DNA from: Alphaproteobacteria bacterium
GTDB lineage: Bacteria > Pseudomonadota > Alphaproteobacteria > Rhodobacterales > Rhodobacteraceae
Assembly: GCA_030431825.1 (NCBI GenBank)
Contig: JAUIIJ010000026.1
Span: 1 to 64,000, forward strand
Direction: 5' to 3'
DNA length: 64,000 nucleotides
Positions 27,950 through 36,915 of this stretch are shown one piece after another. Within the stretch, counting starts at the first letter, position 1, and each line of letters starts with the position of its first letter. Made by a program: the position numbers and the translations under genes. Below the pieces are notes generated by a model, which saw nothing but the letters and a program-made list of their open reading frames with translations, searched no databases and was not told the origin of the DNA.

Positions 27950-27996
27950 TTCCTCGTTACAACGATTACACTTTGCCAGAAGCCACCCCGGCTTTC

Positions 27997-28012
27997 TGTG
28001 AGCATGATCACA
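27997..28012. promoter_or_regulatory. Perfect CRP/FNR-superfamily consensus palindrome
   Basis: TGTGAGCATGATCACA matches TGTGA-N6-TCACA exactly. It sits 91 bp past the nadK stop codon in transcription direction and upstream of the candidate reverse-strand small RNA. The match is direct; which regulator binds is inference. Confidence 0.55.
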
Positions 28013-28102
28013 CAAGGTGAAAAAATGATGGAAAACTCGTGATTTTTTTTGCCTCAATTTGTTCGAAAGAGGCCGACGCGCCGCCGACGGCGGACTACAG
28101 AA

Positions 28103-28864
28103 TCACGTAAACTGTTCGGAAATAAGACGTTCTTCCAGACCATGCCCGGGATCGAACAGAATCCTGTGCTCGATGGTCGGTTCGGATTTTATTTCGACCC
28201 AATCAATGTCGGTGATCGAGATCGAGTCCGCATCCGCCATCACCGGGCGCTTGTCCGCCTCGAGCACGTCAAAGCGCACATTGGCGGTCTTGGGCAGCAA
28301 CGCCCCGCGCCAGCGGCGGGGCCGGAACGCGGCGATCGCGGTCAACGCCAGCACGTCCGATCCGATCGGCAGGATCGGACCGTGGGCGGAATAGTTGTAG
28401 GCGGTCGACCCGGCCGGAGTCGCCAGCAGCGCACCATCGCAGACCAGTTCCGAGAGCCGGACACGCCCATCCACCGTGATCTTGAGCCGCGCGGCCTGCG
28501 GACCCGCGCGAAGAAGCGATACCTCGTTGATCGCAAGCGCCCTGTGCTTGCGTCCGAACTGGTCCATCGCCTGCATCGACAAGGGATTTATGACCTCTTG
28601 CTCGGCCTCCTTGAGCCGGTCCATCAGGTCGGTTTCGCTGTACTCGTTCATCAGGAAGCCGATGGTGCCCCGGTTCATCCCGTAGACCGGCGCCGGCAGT
28701 GTTTGCGCCCGGTGCAGCGTGCGCAGCATGAACCCATCACCACCCAGGGCCACGATGACATCCGCCTCTTCGGGCTCGACATTGCCATAACGCCCGATCA
28801 GAACCGCGCGCGCCGTCTGCGCAACCGGTGCCCTGCTGGCCAGGAACGCGATTCGTAATGTCAT
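28103..28864 (-). CDS. nadK: NAD kinase
   Basis: The 253-aa cytosolic enzyme phosphorylates NAD to NADP with ATP. It shows the diagnostic GGDG motif in DVIVALGGDGFMLRTLH (about 50-65), AINEVSLLR near 128 and the conserved SELVCDGALLATPAGSTAYN (about 152-171). I start at ATG 28864 (MTLRIAFLASRA), giving the usual length of about 250 aa; the ORF-track start is 15 codons earlier and has no better ribosome site. Reverse strand, divergent from glyA. Its transcript may extend to the terminator at 27823. Confidence 0.94.
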   Translation of the reverse strand: MTLRIAFLASRAPVAQTARAVLIGRYGNVEPEEADVIVALGGDGFMLRTLHRAQTLPAPVYGMNRGTIGFLMNEYSETDLMDRLKEAEQEVINPLSMQAMDQFGRKHRALAINEVSLLRAGPQAARLKITVDGRVRLSELVCDGALLATPAGSTAYNYSAHGPILPIGSDVLALTAIAAFRPRRWRGALLPKTANVRFDVLEADKRPVMADADSISITDIDWVEIKSEPTIEHRILFDPGHGLEERLISEQFT

Positions 28865-29046
28865 GGCGTCGGGTTTCCGGTGTTGCGCATTCGGTTCCGA
28901 AACAACCACACCTTTGACGCGGTGACCAGCCTTGCCGCTTCAGCGCGGCAAATCGCCGGTTTATCGCCTTTCACTCTGCGGCGGCAGCAACTAGTTTCCG
29001 GCTCAATCGACCATAAACACATCACCTGTCCAGAACGGAGCCCCCG

Positions 29047-30342
29047 ATGACCGCGCCAAATCCAGATACCGGCTTTTTCACGACCCCCCTCGCCGAGCGT
29101 GATCCCGAGATCTTCGGCGCGATCCGGCAGGAGCTCGGGCGCCAGCGCGACGAGATCGAACTGATCGCGTCCGAAAACATCGTCAGCGCCGCCGTGATGG
29201 AAGCACAGGGCTCGGTGATGACCAACAAATACGCCGAAGGCTATCCCGGTCGCCGCTATTACGGCGGGTGTCAGTTCGTCGACATTGCCGAGAACCTCGC
29301 CACCGACCGCGCCTGCAAGCTGTTTGACTGCGGATTTGCCAATGTGCAGCCCAATTCCGGATCCCAGGCCAATCAGGGCGTGTTCACCGCGCTGCTGCAA
29401 CCGGGTGACACGATTCTCGGTATGAGCCTGGACGCCGGCGGTCACCTGACCCACGGCGCCCGCCCCAACCAGTCGGGCAAATGGTTCAACGCGATACAAT
29501 ACGGCGTGCGCAAACAGGACAACCTGCTGGATTACGACCAGGTGCAGGAGCTTGCGCGCGAGCACAAGCCCAAGCTGATCATCGCCGGTGGTTCGGCCAT
29601 CCCGCGCCAGATCGATTTCGCCCGGATGCGCGAGATCGCCGACAGCGTCGGTGCCTACCTGCATGTCGACATGGCGCATTTCGCCGGTCTGGTTGCGGCG
29701 GGTGAGCACCCCTCGCCCTTCCCGCACGCGCATGTGGCGACCACCACCACCCACAAGACCCTGCGCGGACCGCGCGGCGGCATGATCCTGACCAATGATG
29801 AGGCGCTGGCGAAAAAGATCAACTCGGCCATCTTCCCCGGCATTCAGGGCGGCCCGCTGATGCATGTGATCGCCGGCAAGGCGGTGGCCTTCGGCGAGGC
29901 GCTGCAGCCCGGTTTCAAGGACTATATCAAGCAGGTCGTGACCAACGCGCAGGCGCTGTCGGATCAGTTGATCAAGGGCGGCCTCGACACCGTCACACAC
30001 GGCACCGACACCCATGTCGTACTGGTCGATCTGCGCCCCAAGGGGGTCAAGGGCAACGCCACCGAAAAGGCCCTGGGTCGCGCGCATATCACCTGCAACA
30101 AGAACGGCGTGCCGTTTGACCCGGAAAAGCCGACCGTGACCTCGGGTATTCGCCTTGGCAGCCCGGCAGGAACCACGCGGGGCTTTGGCCAACCCGAGTT
30201 CCGCCAGATCGCCGACTGGATCATCGAGGTGGTCGACGGGCTCGCCGCCAATGGCGAAGACAACAACAGCGCGGTCGAGGACAAGGTACGCGCAGAGGTC
30301 GCCGCCCTGTGCGCGCGTTTCCCGATCTACCCGAACCTCTGA
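29047..30342 (+). CDS. glyA: Serine hydroxymethyltransferase
   Basis: The 431-aa PLP enzyme interconverts serine plus tetrahydrofolate with glycine plus methylene-tetrahydrofolate. Visible are [47 protein letters not shown] and the PLP-Lys site [16 protein letters not shown], all canonical. Start ATG 29047 with AACGGAGCCCC upstream. Followed by an intrinsic terminator. Functionally connected with metF in this window through one-carbon metabolism. Confidence 0.96.
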   Translation: MTAPNPDTGFFTTPLAERDPEIFGAIRQELGRQRDEIELIASENIVSAAVMEAQGSVMTNKYAEGYPGRRYYGGCQFVDIAENLATDRACKLFDCGFANVQPNSGSQANQGVFTALLQPGDTILGMSLDAGGHLTHGARPNQSGKWFNAIQYGVRKQDNLLDYDQVQELAREHKPKLIIAGGSAIPRQIDFARMREIADSVGAYLHVDMAHFAGLVAAGEHPSPFPHAHVATTTTHKTLRGPRGGMILTNDEALAKKINSAIFPGIQGGPLMHVIAGKAVAFGEALQPGFKDYIKQVVTNAQALSDQLIKGGLDTVTHGTDTHVVLVDLRPKGVKGNATEKALGRAHITCNKNGVPFDPEKPTVTSGIRLGSPAGTTRGFGQPEFRQIADWIIEVVDGLAANGEDNNSAVEDKVRAEVAALCARFPIYPNL

Positions 30343-30369
30343 GATCCCGCGCGAACGGAAAAACAGGCC

Positions 30370-30400
30370 GGGCGTCGTCAGATTTGGCGGCGCCCTTTTT
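30370..30400 (+). terminator. Intrinsic terminator of glyA
   Basis: GGGCGTCG-loop-CGGCGCCC followed directly by TTTTT, 28 bp after the glyA stop codon. Confidence 0.8.
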
Positions 30401-30405
30401 CTATT

Positions 30406-30431
30406 CCGGATGCCGGATTTCTTGCATCCGG
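30406..30431 (+). other. Second hairpin in the leader of the symporter gene
   Basis: CCGGATGC-CGGATTTCTT-GCATCCGG gives a perfect 8-bp stem with a 10-base loop just after the glyA terminator. No T tract follows. It may be a backup terminator remnant or part of the 5' leader of the downstream symporter. Confidence 0.45.
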
Positions 30432-30539
30432 CACAACAAATACGGGAAACTGAAGTTCCATCTTAGCGTGAATGGCTTGCCGGATACCCCCAAGCGTGCA
30501 TGATTGCAGGACAAATACAATTCAAGGAGGGGGCATTCC

Positions 30540-32003
30540 GTGGACCTTTTGAACTGGCTATTCGATCTCATCAACAATCTGACCTGGGGCTTTGCACTCG
30601 TCCCGATCCTTGTGGTCTTTGGGCTGTTCTTCACGGCGGCCAGTCACTTCGTGCAATTGCGCTTCTTCAAACGCATGTTCGCCGTCCTCAGACGTGACGA
30701 CTCGGGCGACCCGAGCAAGATCAGCGCCCGGGAAGCGCTCTTCGTGTCGGTCGGTGGCCGCGTCGGCGGTGGAAATATCGCGGGCGTGGCGGTGGCCATC
30801 ACCATCGGCGGTCCCGGCGCGGTGTTCTGGATGTGGATGATTGCCCTGGTCGGCATGTGTACGGCCCTGATCGAAGCAACCCTCGCCCAGATTTACAAGC
30901 GCACCACGGCAGAGGGCGATTATCGCGGGGGCCCGGCCCAGACCATCATTCACGGCCTCGGCCAGAACTATCGCTGGCTGGCGGTAATCTACGCGGTCTG
31001 CCTGATCGCCTCATTCTCGATCGGTTTCAACGCGTTCCAGGGCAACACCGTCGCCGGCGCCGCACTGGACAGCATGTCGATCCCGAGGGTCTATACGGGC
31101 ATTCTGCTGGCGATCGTGACCGGGTTCATCATCTTTGGCGGGATCCATCGCATCGCAAAGGCCGCAGATGTCATCATTCCGATCATGGCGATCGGTTATC
31201 TGGCGATGGCCCTGATTATCATCCTGCTGAATATCACCAGCCTGCCCGGCGTGATCGTCGACATCGTCGCCAACGCCTTCGGGTTCCGCGAAGCGGTCGC
31301 CGGCGGCATGGGGGCCGCGATTGCCCAGGGGTTGCGCCGCGGTCTGTTTTCGAACGAAGCCGGTCTCGGCTCGGCACCCAACGTCGCGGCAACGGCCTAT
31401 GTCAAGCATCCGGTCAGCCAGGGCATCACGCAGTCATTGTCGGTCTTTATCGACACGATCATCATCTGTTCCTGCACGGCCTTCGTCATCCTGCTTGGCG
31501 ATGTCTATCAGCCCGGCGCCGAAGGAATCGACGGCGTTGCCCTCACCCAGCAATCGCTTGTCAGCCACCTGGGCAGTTGGGCGCAGTATTTCCTGACCTT
31601 CGCGATCCTGCTCTTTGCGTTCTCGTCGATCATGTACAATTATTATCTCGGCGAAAACGCACTGTCCTTCATGACCGGGAACCCGGCCGCTGTGCTGGTG
31701 TTGCGTATCGCGATCATCGGCATCGTCTTTCTCGGCGCCGTGGCACCGGGGGCGATGGCGGTGTTTGCTTTCTCCGATCCGATGATGGGCATTCTCGCGG
31801 TGGTGAACCTGCTGGCCCTGATGATGCTGTTCCCGGTCGCGATGCGTGTGGTGGATGATTATCGCGCGCAACTTGCGCAGGGGGTCAACCGACCGGTCTT
31901 CGATCCCGCGCAGTTTGCCGATCTCGACACCGATCCGACCGCGTGGCCCGACGCCCCGCAGGCCGGCGGACACGCCACCGCCGCCTCCAAGCCAACGGCC
32001 TGA
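30540..32003 (+). CDS. Alanine/glycine:cation symporter (AGCS family)
   Basis: The 487-aa integral membrane protein has about 10-11 hydrophobic segments and the AGCS hallmarks GRVGGGNIAGVAVAITIGGPGAVFWMW (about 82-108) and GLRRGLFSNEAGLGSAP (about 262-278). It imports alanine or glycine with Na+ (or H+) into the cytoplasm. Start is taken as GTG 30540 because AAGGAGGGG lies 6-10 bases before it and the protein then begins VDLLNWLFDLINN, matching the family; the ORF-track start precedes the ribosome site. Adjacency to glyA suggests glycine and serine use. Confidence 0.9.
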   Translation: MDLLNWLFDLINNLTWGFALVPILVVFGLFFTAASHFVQLRFFKRMFAVLRRDDSGDPSKISAREALFVSVGGRVGGGNIAGVAVAITIGGPGAVFWMWMIALVGMCTALIEATLAQIYKRTTAEGDYRGGPAQTIIHGLGQNYRWLAVIYAVCLIASFSIGFNAFQGNTVAGAALDSMSIPRVYTGILLAIVTGFIIFGGIHRIAKAADVIIPIMAIGYLAMALIIILLNITSLPGVIVDIVANAFGFREAVAGGMGAAIAQGLRRGLFSNEAGLGSAPNVAATAYVKHPVSQGITQSLSVFIDTIIICSCTAFVILLGDVYQPGAEGIDGVALTQQSLVSHLGSWAQYFLTFAILLFAFSSIMYNYYLGENALSFMTGNPAAVLVLRIAIIGIVFLGAVAPGAMAVFAFSDPMMGILAVVNLLALMMLFPVAMRVVDDYRAQLAQGVNRPVFDPAQFADLDTDPTAWPDAPQAGGHATAASKPTA

Positions 32004-32049
32004 GCACAGATCCGATACGGCCCGCAACCGGGCCGTATCCGGCGATGCG

Positions 32050-32424
32050 CTAGAGAATGCCGCGCCAGAACAGAAACACGAGCAACACCACGCTGGCGAG
32101 AAGCAGGTTGAAGGCGAGGCTGCCCGCAAGGCTCAGCCACCACCCCTTGCGCCGGTCCGCAAGGTCGATTGCGTCAAGATGGTTGCGCAACGTTCTGGTC
32201 GCCGCTGCAATTTCCGTGGAATTCACCGTTCTTGCCAGCTTGGGATGCGCCAGAAACGGTTCCGCTTTCTGCAAGGTTTCGAAACTCCTGAACACCCTGC
32301 GCGGCAACAACCGCTTGGCCGGGGTGCGCGCCTCCCGCAACGAATGCGCCCGCACCCCCAGCTTTTCGCGCATCAGGGCAAGCAATCCGGCGCTGGCGGT
32401 TTCGAAGTCCTGCGGTTCGGTCAT
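32050..32424 (-). CDS. Uncharacterised small protein with C-terminal membrane anchor
   Basis: Not recognised. The 124-aa product from ATG 32424 (MTEPQDFETASAGLLALM; GGAGACAGG upstream) is a basic helical protein with one C-terminal transmembrane segment (WWLSLAGSLAFNLLLASVVLLVFLFW, about 95-121), so it is likely tail-anchored in the inner membrane facing the cytoplasm. It ends convergent with the symporter gene. The ORF-track start adds 20 residues without support. Confidence 0.65.
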   Translation of the reverse strand: MTEPQDFETASAGLLALMREKLGVRAHSLREARTPAKRLLPRRVFRSFETLQKAEPFLAHPKLARTVNSTEIAAATRTLRNHLDAIDLADRRKGWWLSLAGSLAFNLLLASVVLLVFLFWRGIL

Positions 32425-32525
32425 CCTGTCTCCTGTCGCGCGGCCCGATGATCCTGCCATACTCTCCCCGCGCCGCTGCTTCAACAGGTCTGGCCCTGAT
32501 CGAACTCAGCCGTTATCACCGCATC

Positions 32526-33284
32526 ATGTTGAACATGATCACTCACGGCACCGCCACCGAGCTGCCCCCGCTGCTGATCGCCCACGGGCTCTATGGCTCG
32601 GCGCGCAACTGGGGCGTTATCGCCAAACGTATCTCGGACAGCCGGCAGGTCGTGGCCGTCGACATGCGCAATCACGGTGACAGCCCGTGGAGCGACAGCC
32701 ACAGCTACCCCGACATGGCGGATGATCTGGCCGAGGTGATCGCGGAGTTCGGCGGCGTCGCGGATGTGGTGGGCCATTCCATGGGCGGCAAGGCAGCGAT
32801 GATGCTCGCCCTGCGGCATCCCGCTGCCGTGCGCAAACTGGTGGTCGCCGACATTGCCCCGGTCAGCTATGCCCATACCCAGATGCCGTTCATCGACGCC
32901 ATGCGGGGGGTCGACCTGAACAGCATTTCCCGCCGGTCCGAGGCCGAGGCCCGTTTGGCCGAACTTGGCGTCGAACGGGCGTTGCAGAGCTTTTTCACCC
33001 AGTCGCTCGACCTGCCGAACAAGCGCTGGAAGCTGAACCTTGATACGCTCGCCGACGAGATGCCCCGGATCATGGGGTTCCCGAAGGTCGACACCCACTG
33101 GGACGGGCCGGCCCTGTTCCTGTCGGGCGGAGCGTCAGACTATGTTCTGCGCGAACATCGCGATGCCATCCGCGCCCTGTTTCCGCATGCGCGATTTGCC
33201 AAGCTGCCGGGTGCCGGCCACTGGCTTCACGCCGAGAAACCCCGCGAGTTCGAAGCGTCGCTGCGCGCATTCCTGACGGCGTGA
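32526..33284 (+). CDS. Alpha/beta hydrolase (YbfF-like esterase)
   Basis: The 252-aa alpha/beta hydrolase has the oxyanion-hole HGLYGSARNWG (about 20-30), the VVAVDMRNHGDSPWS strand-loop, the nucleophile elbow VVGHSMGGKAAMM with catalytic Ser near 91, and the final His in PGAGHWLHAEKP. The pattern matches short acyl esterases/thioesterases related to YbfF. ATG 32526 (MLNMITHGTATE) fits; the ORF-track upstream start is not supported. Likely cytoplasmic; substrate unknown. Confidence 0.86.
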   Translation: MLNMITHGTATELPPLLIAHGLYGSARNWGVIAKRISDSRQVVAVDMRNHGDSPWSDSHSYPDMADDLAEVIAEFGGVADVVGHSMGGKAAMMLALRHPAAVRKLVVADIAPVSYAHTQMPFIDAMRGVDLNSISRRSEAEARLAELGVERALQSFFTQSLDLPNKRWKLNLDTLADEMPRIMGFPKVDTHWDGPALFLSGGASDYVLREHRDAIRALFPHARFAKLPGAGHWLHAEKPREFEASLRAFLTA

Positions 33285-33327
33285 CTGCGCCCAAGCGAGG
33301 GTCCACGCGTTCCGCCGCGCATGTTGA

Positions 33328-33513
33328 TCAGGACCGATCATGAAGCCTGCGCGCAACGAGATATGCCACCGGAATCGCCAGCACGGCTCCGGTCGCCGCC
33401 GCGATCAGGATCGGTCGCAAGGTACCCTGGCCCATGACCAGAACGACAATCACCGCGGTGCCCGCGAGACTGGTGGAGATAATGGAATAAAGGAGCATCG
33501 CAAGGCGAATCAT
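33328..33513 (-). CDS. 61-aa membrane protein (often mislabelled CTP synthetase)
   Basis: The 61-aa product MIRLAMLLYSIISTSLAG... has two hydrophobic helices (about 3-28 and 34-54) and a basic end. Proteins of this kind are common in Rhodobacteraceae and sometimes carry the name CTP synthetase, with no similarity to PyrG. AGGAAAG lies 6 bases before ATG 33513. A perfect FNR-type box sits 64-77 bases upstream of the start, suggesting induction when oxygen is low. Function unknown. The ORF-track start at 33627 is not supported. Confidence 0.75.
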   Translation of the reverse strand: MIRLAMLLYSIISTSLAGTAVIVVLVMGQGTLRPILIAAATGAVLAIPVAYLVARRLHDRS

Positions 33514-33576
33514 CGGTCTTTCCTGCTGTTTTGGTCTGCGCAGGTGACGGCATAAGATGTGCAAGGGCCGATTTCG

Positions 33577-33590
33577 TTGATTGGGATCAA
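33577..33590. promoter_or_regulatory. Perfect FnrL-type box
   Basis: TTGATTGGGATCAA fits TTGAT-N4-ATCAA exactly, the consensus of FnrL in Rhodobacter relatives. It lies upstream of the reverse-strand 61-aa gene; a TTATGC hexamer (33555-33550) would place the start about 41 bases from the box centre, the normal activating position. It could also act toward the plus strand. Confidence 0.6.
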
Positions 33591-33667
33591 TCCGGATGCC
33601 CATTTCACGGGGCAAAAAACAGAACACCCATAAAACGCTCTTCTTATCAAAGCATTAACTGAATATT

Positions 33668-33700
33668 CAGGCGATTTCAGTACGAAATTCGCCTGTTTTT
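33668..33700 (+). terminator. Strong intrinsic terminator (plus strand)
   Basis: CAGGCGATTTC-AGTAC-GAAATTCGCCTG followed by TTTTT: arms of 11-12 bases with one bulge. It may end the hydrolase transcript nearly 400 bp downstream or an unseen small RNA starting near 33640. Confidence 0.75.
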
Positions 33701-33858
33701 CTCAGGATTTTAACGCTTTGGTTGAGCCAGATATTGGCATACACGGCAAGATCGTGCCGATGAATGCAGTCCAGACGGCCGCTTATTAGCTTTTTGTTAA
33801 TCTTTTTGCCAGACTACTTGAAAATCAAGTTCCTGTGACTCGGGAGACACAACAGCAA

Positions 33859-34065
33859 ATGCTGGCGCATCTTGTCCTTTCCATAGCCTTCGGGCTGATC
33901 GGTGCCCTGACCGGGGCGTTGACGGGGAGCGGGCTCGGGTCGATTTTTCTCTACTATTTCGTAGGAGGCTGGGCCGGTTTCATAATCAGCATCGCATTGC
34001 AACTGATCCTGAGCAGCGCCTTTCGCGCGGCGGCGGCCACGAACGTGCGGCGCGCCACCTCCTGA
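33859..34065 (+). CDS. Small membrane protein, uncharacterised
   Basis: A 68-aa product from ATG 33859 (MLAHLVLSIAFGLIGALTGALTG) with two Gly- and Ala-rich hydrophobic helices (about 2-22 and 26-50) and a short polar tail. A GTG at 33835 would add eight residues. GGGAG lies 12 bases before the ATG, slightly far. The GxxxG-like spacing suggests helix packing. No family recognised; could be a real small inner-membrane protein. Confidence 0.5.
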   Translation: MLAHLVLSIAFGLIGALTGALTGSGLGSIFLYYFVGGWAGFIISIALQLILSSAFRAAAATNVRRATS

Positions 34066-34290
34066 ACAGGGCCCTGCATACTGCACTTCGAAACAACCGG
34101 CTTCGCGTACCGTCAAAGACACGCATGAAGACGTGACCGCGACAGCATCGCCGCGTGTTGACCCCGGCGACATGCAGGAACGCCCCTGTGCGCGGCAATT
34201 CACCCGGGACGACTCTCCGCCCCTGGCCGCTGACGGTGGCCGCGCGAAGGGCCATGGCCGGGCGACGGAACTCGGACGGCGGGAAAGTGA

Positions 34291-34722
34291 TCAGGGCCGC
34301 ACATAGGCATAGCCCTGTTCCTGCAATTCAACCAGCCGCACAACGCCCGAAGTTACGATCCCGGCCTCGTCCAGCAGGTCCAGTTCCTTTCCGGCCTTTG
34401 CATTCATCGCGTTATACGTGTTGCCACAGGCCGCAAACGAGAGGTTGTCGATCTCGAGACTCATCACGCTGATCCGGTCGGCGACCGGACTTTCATCGGC
34501 CAGCAACATGGCCAGCCCCGGACCATAGGCAACCACCTCGATCACCGCATCGTCGCCCTGACTTTCGTAATAGCGGGTCACATTCGCAACGTTGTTCAAC
34601 GTCATGTTCATCACCTGTGCGTCGTTTTCATCGACATGAAAGACGACGCGATGTGTCTTTCCCTCGGCCATGGCCCCGGTGGCAAGGCTCAGCGCAAACA
34701 GGCTCGCGGCAACAATTCTCAT
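34291..34722 (-). CDS. Secreted DsrE-family protein
   Basis: The 143-aa protein has a signal peptide (MRIVAASLFALSLATGAMAEG, cleavage near 20) and a DsrE/F-like alpha/beta domain: HRVVFHVDENDAQVMNMTLNNVANV, IEVVAYGPGLAMLLADES, and a single Cys in FAACGNTYNAM near residue 100. Cytoplasmic DsrE proteins carry sulfur on that Cys; this branch is periplasmic, so a thiol or redox role in the envelope is possible but unproven. Start ATG 34722 with GGGAGGT upstream. Monocistronic as far as seen. Confidence 0.8.
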   Translation of the reverse strand: MRIVAASLFALSLATGAMAEGKTHRVVFHVDENDAQVMNMTLNNVANVTRYYESQGDDAVIEVVAYGPGLAMLLADESPVADRISVMSLEIDNLSFAACGNTYNAMNAKAGKELDLLDEAGIVTSGVVRLVELQEQGYAYVRP

Positions 34723-34988
34723 GATAGACCTCCCAATATCCTGCCGAGCATAACCGCAAGCCGGACCTGCGCCCAGACACGACAGCGTGTGCCCGCACCC
34801 CGCGATTGGCGCGAACTCGGAAAAATCTGGCGCGAAATCGGATTGGGTTCGGGCGAGAGACGGCTATATGAGATTCATCGCAAAGCCAACACACTCACGA
34901 ACGCGATAGGCAGCGCAGGGAACGACATTATCGGTCCTCGCGCTGCCGTTGCGATTCCGCCCATAGGGCATCGGCCCGTGCAGCCGTC
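34723..34988. other. Intergenic stretch upstream of the DsrE gene and downstream of lepA
   Basis: 266 bp with no convincing gene or RNA. It should carry the DsrE-gene promoter. No clear intrinsic terminator for lepA was found; ORF-track entries here are shadows. Confidence 0.45.
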
Positions 34989-36788
34989 TTACCCATCCAT
35001 CTTGAGGGCAGAGATAAACGCCTCCTGCGGGATATCCACTTTCCCGAACTGGCGCATCTTCTTCTTGCCCTTCTTCTGCTTCTCCAGCAGCTTCTTCTTG
35101 CGCGTCGCGTCGCCGCCGTAACATTTTGCAGTCACGTCCTTGCGCAGCGCGGACAGGGTTTCGCGGGCAATCACCTTGCCGCCGATCGCCGCCTGGATCG
35201 GGATCTTGAACATGTGGCGCGGAATCAGATCCTTGAGCTTCTCGCACATCGCGCGTCCACGCAGTTCGGCGCGGTCGCGATGCACCATCATCGACAGCGC
35301 ATCCACCGGCTCGTCATTCACCAGCACCGACATCTTGACCAGGTTATCCTCGCGATACTCGGTCATCTGATAGTCAAAGCTCGCATAGCCCTTGGTCACG
35401 GATTTCAGCCGGTCGTAGAAATCGAAGACCACCTCGTTCAGCGGCAGGTCATACACCACCATCGCCCGCGACCCGGCATAGGTCAGGTCCATCTGGATGC
35501 CACGCCGGTCCTGGCACAGCTTGAGCACGTCGCCCAGATACTCGTCCGGAACAAGGATCGTCGCCTTGATCCGCGGCTCTTCGATGTGATCGACCACGGA
35601 CAGGTCCGGCATGTCCGCCGGGTTGTGCAATTCGCTCATCGAGCCGTCCTTCATGTAGACATGATAAACGACCGACGGTGCCGTGGTGATCAGTTCGATG
35701 TCGTATTCGCGTTCGATCCGGTCCCGTATGACCTCAAGGTGCAGCAGACCGAGGAACCCGCAGCGAAAACCGAAGCCCAGAGCAGCAGATGTTTCCATTT
35801 CAAACGAGAATGACGCATCGTTCAGCGCCAGTTTCTCGATTGCGTCCCGCAGATCCTCGAATTCGGCGGAATCCACCGGAAACAACCCGCAGAACACCAC
35901 CGGCACCGAGGGTTTGAAGCCCGGCAGCGGCTTGTCACAGCCTTTCTTTTCATGGGTGATCGTATCGCCCACGCGCGTGTCACGCACCTGTTTGATCGAC
36001 GCGGTCAGAAACCCGATCTCTCCGGGGCCGAGTTCGTCCACGACCTGCATCTGCGGACGAAACACCCCGATACGGTCCACCAGATGCGTCGAACCCGACT
36101 GGATCATCCGCACCCGGTCGCCCTTTTTCAGAACGCCGTCCATGATCCGGACCAACACGATCACGCCCAGGTAGGAATCATACCAGCTGTCCACCAGCAT
36201 CGCCTTGAGGGGCGCGTCGCGGGTGCCCTTGGGCGCGGGCAGCCGATGGACAATTGCCTCCAGCGTATCGCGAATGCCGACCCCGGTCTTGGCGCTGACA
36301 CGGATCGCGCCGGATGCGTCGATCCCGATCACGTCCTCGATCTGCTCGGCGACCCGGTCACATTCCGAGGCCGGCAGATCGATCTTGTTCAGAACCGGCA
36401 CGATCTCGTGGTCGGCCTCGATCGCCTGATACACGTTGGCCAGCGTCTGCGCCTCGACACCCTGGGTCGAATCGACCACCAGCAGCGAGCCTTCGACCGC
36501 GCGCATGGAGCGGCTGACCTCATAGGCAAAATCCACATGGCCCGGCGTGTCGATCAGGTTCAGCACATAGGTCTCGCCATCATCCGCCACATAGTCGATG
36601 CGCACGGTGTTGGCCTTGATGGTGATGCCCCGCTCGCGCTCGATATCCATCGCATCGAGCAACTGCTCCTTCATGTCCCGGTCCTGAACGGTCCCGGTCT
36701 CCTGGATCAGGCGGTCTGCGAGCGTGGATTTCCCGTGATCGATATGCGCGACGATCGAGAAATTGCGGATATGTGCTAGGTCTGTCAT
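34989..36788 (-). CDS. lepA: Elongation factor 4
   Basis: The 599-aa ribosome-associated GTPase helps ribosomes through stalled or back-translocated states. The G-motifs are clear: [17 protein letters not shown] (G1), [13 protein letters not shown] (G2), [10 protein letters not shown] (G3), LNKIDLP (G4). Domains II-IV and the LepA-specific C-terminal domain (from about 485, [16 protein letters not shown] to [18 protein letters not shown]) follow. Length is standard. Start ATG 36788 gives [19 protein letters not shown], as in homologues. Confidence 0.97.
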   Translation of the reverse strand: MTDLAHIRNFSIVAHIDHGKSTLADRLIQETGTVQDRDMKEQLLDAMDIERERGITIKANTVRIDYVADDGETYVLNLIDTPGHVDFAYEVSRSMRAVEGSLLVVDSTQGVEAQTLANVYQAIEADHEIVPVLNKIDLPASECDRVAEQIEDVIGIDASGAIRVSAKTGVGIRDTLEAIVHRLPAPKGTRDAPLKAMLVDSWYDSYLGVIVLVRIMDGVLKKGDRVRMIQSGSTHLVDRIGVFRPQMQVVDELGPGEIGFLTASIKQVRDTRVGDTITHEKKGCDKPLPGFKPSVPVVFCGLFPVDSAEFEDLRDAIEKLALNDASFSFEMETSAALGFGFRCGFLGLLHLEVIRDRIEREYDIELITTAPSVVYHVYMKDGSMSELHNPADMPDLSVVDHIEEPRIKATILVPDEYLGDVLKLCQDRRGIQMDLTYAGSRAMVVYDLPLNEVVFDFYDRLKSVTKGYASFDYQMTEYREDNLVKMSVLVNDEPVDALSMMVHRDRAELRGRAMCEKLKDLIPRHMFKIPIQAAIGGKVIARETLSALRKDVTAKCYGGDATRKKKLLEKQKKGKKKMRQFGKVDIPQEAFISALKMDG

Positions 36789-36915
36789 GGCGTGGATATG
36801 AGCGGGAAACAGACTGTCGTCAAGCGCGACGACGGTTTGCGGATCATTTATCGTTGACAGCGAGAATGGCGGTTTTCTAGCCTTCGGCCACAGATATTTT
36901 GTTCAGGATTTGAAA

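Larger units (their letters stand above)
27823..27965 (-). ncRNA. Candidate small RNA with tandem repeat (reverse strand)
   Basis: On the reverse strand the sequence runs from a TGTAAT -10-like hexamer (27970-27965), through two tandem 31-mers (TGG[CT]AAAGAGTAC[GC]...GTGAGTGG; 27888-27918 and 27919-27949) bracketed by two TTGTAACGAG copies, to a GC-rich hairpin with GAAA loop and seven T residues ending at 27823. A CRP-type site lies about 45 bases before the predicted start and there is no good -35, as expected for an activator-dependent promoter. No ORF with a ribosome binding site fits. Independent transcription is inferred; it might instead be the nadK 3' untranslated region. Confidence 0.4.
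27739..28102. other. Intergenic region with repeats, CRP-type site and reverse terminator
   Basis: No protein gene is supportable in this 364-bp region between the amidase side repeat and nadK. It contains a tandem 31-bp repeat, a bracketing 10-bp direct repeat, a perfect CRP-like palindrome and a strong intrinsic terminator facing the reverse strand; these are listed separately. It could be the nadK 3' region or hold an independent small RNA. Confidence 0.6.
33514..33834. other. Intergenic region with FNR-type box and plus-strand terminator
   Basis: About 320 bp without a gene between two small membrane-protein genes. It contains an FNR-type palindrome at 33577, a strong hairpin terminator at 33668 in the plus direction, and an AT-rich promoter-like stretch (CTTTTTGTTAATCTTTTT) before 33835. 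What the plus-strand terminator ends is unclear, since the nearest plus gene stops at 33284. Confidence 0.6.
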
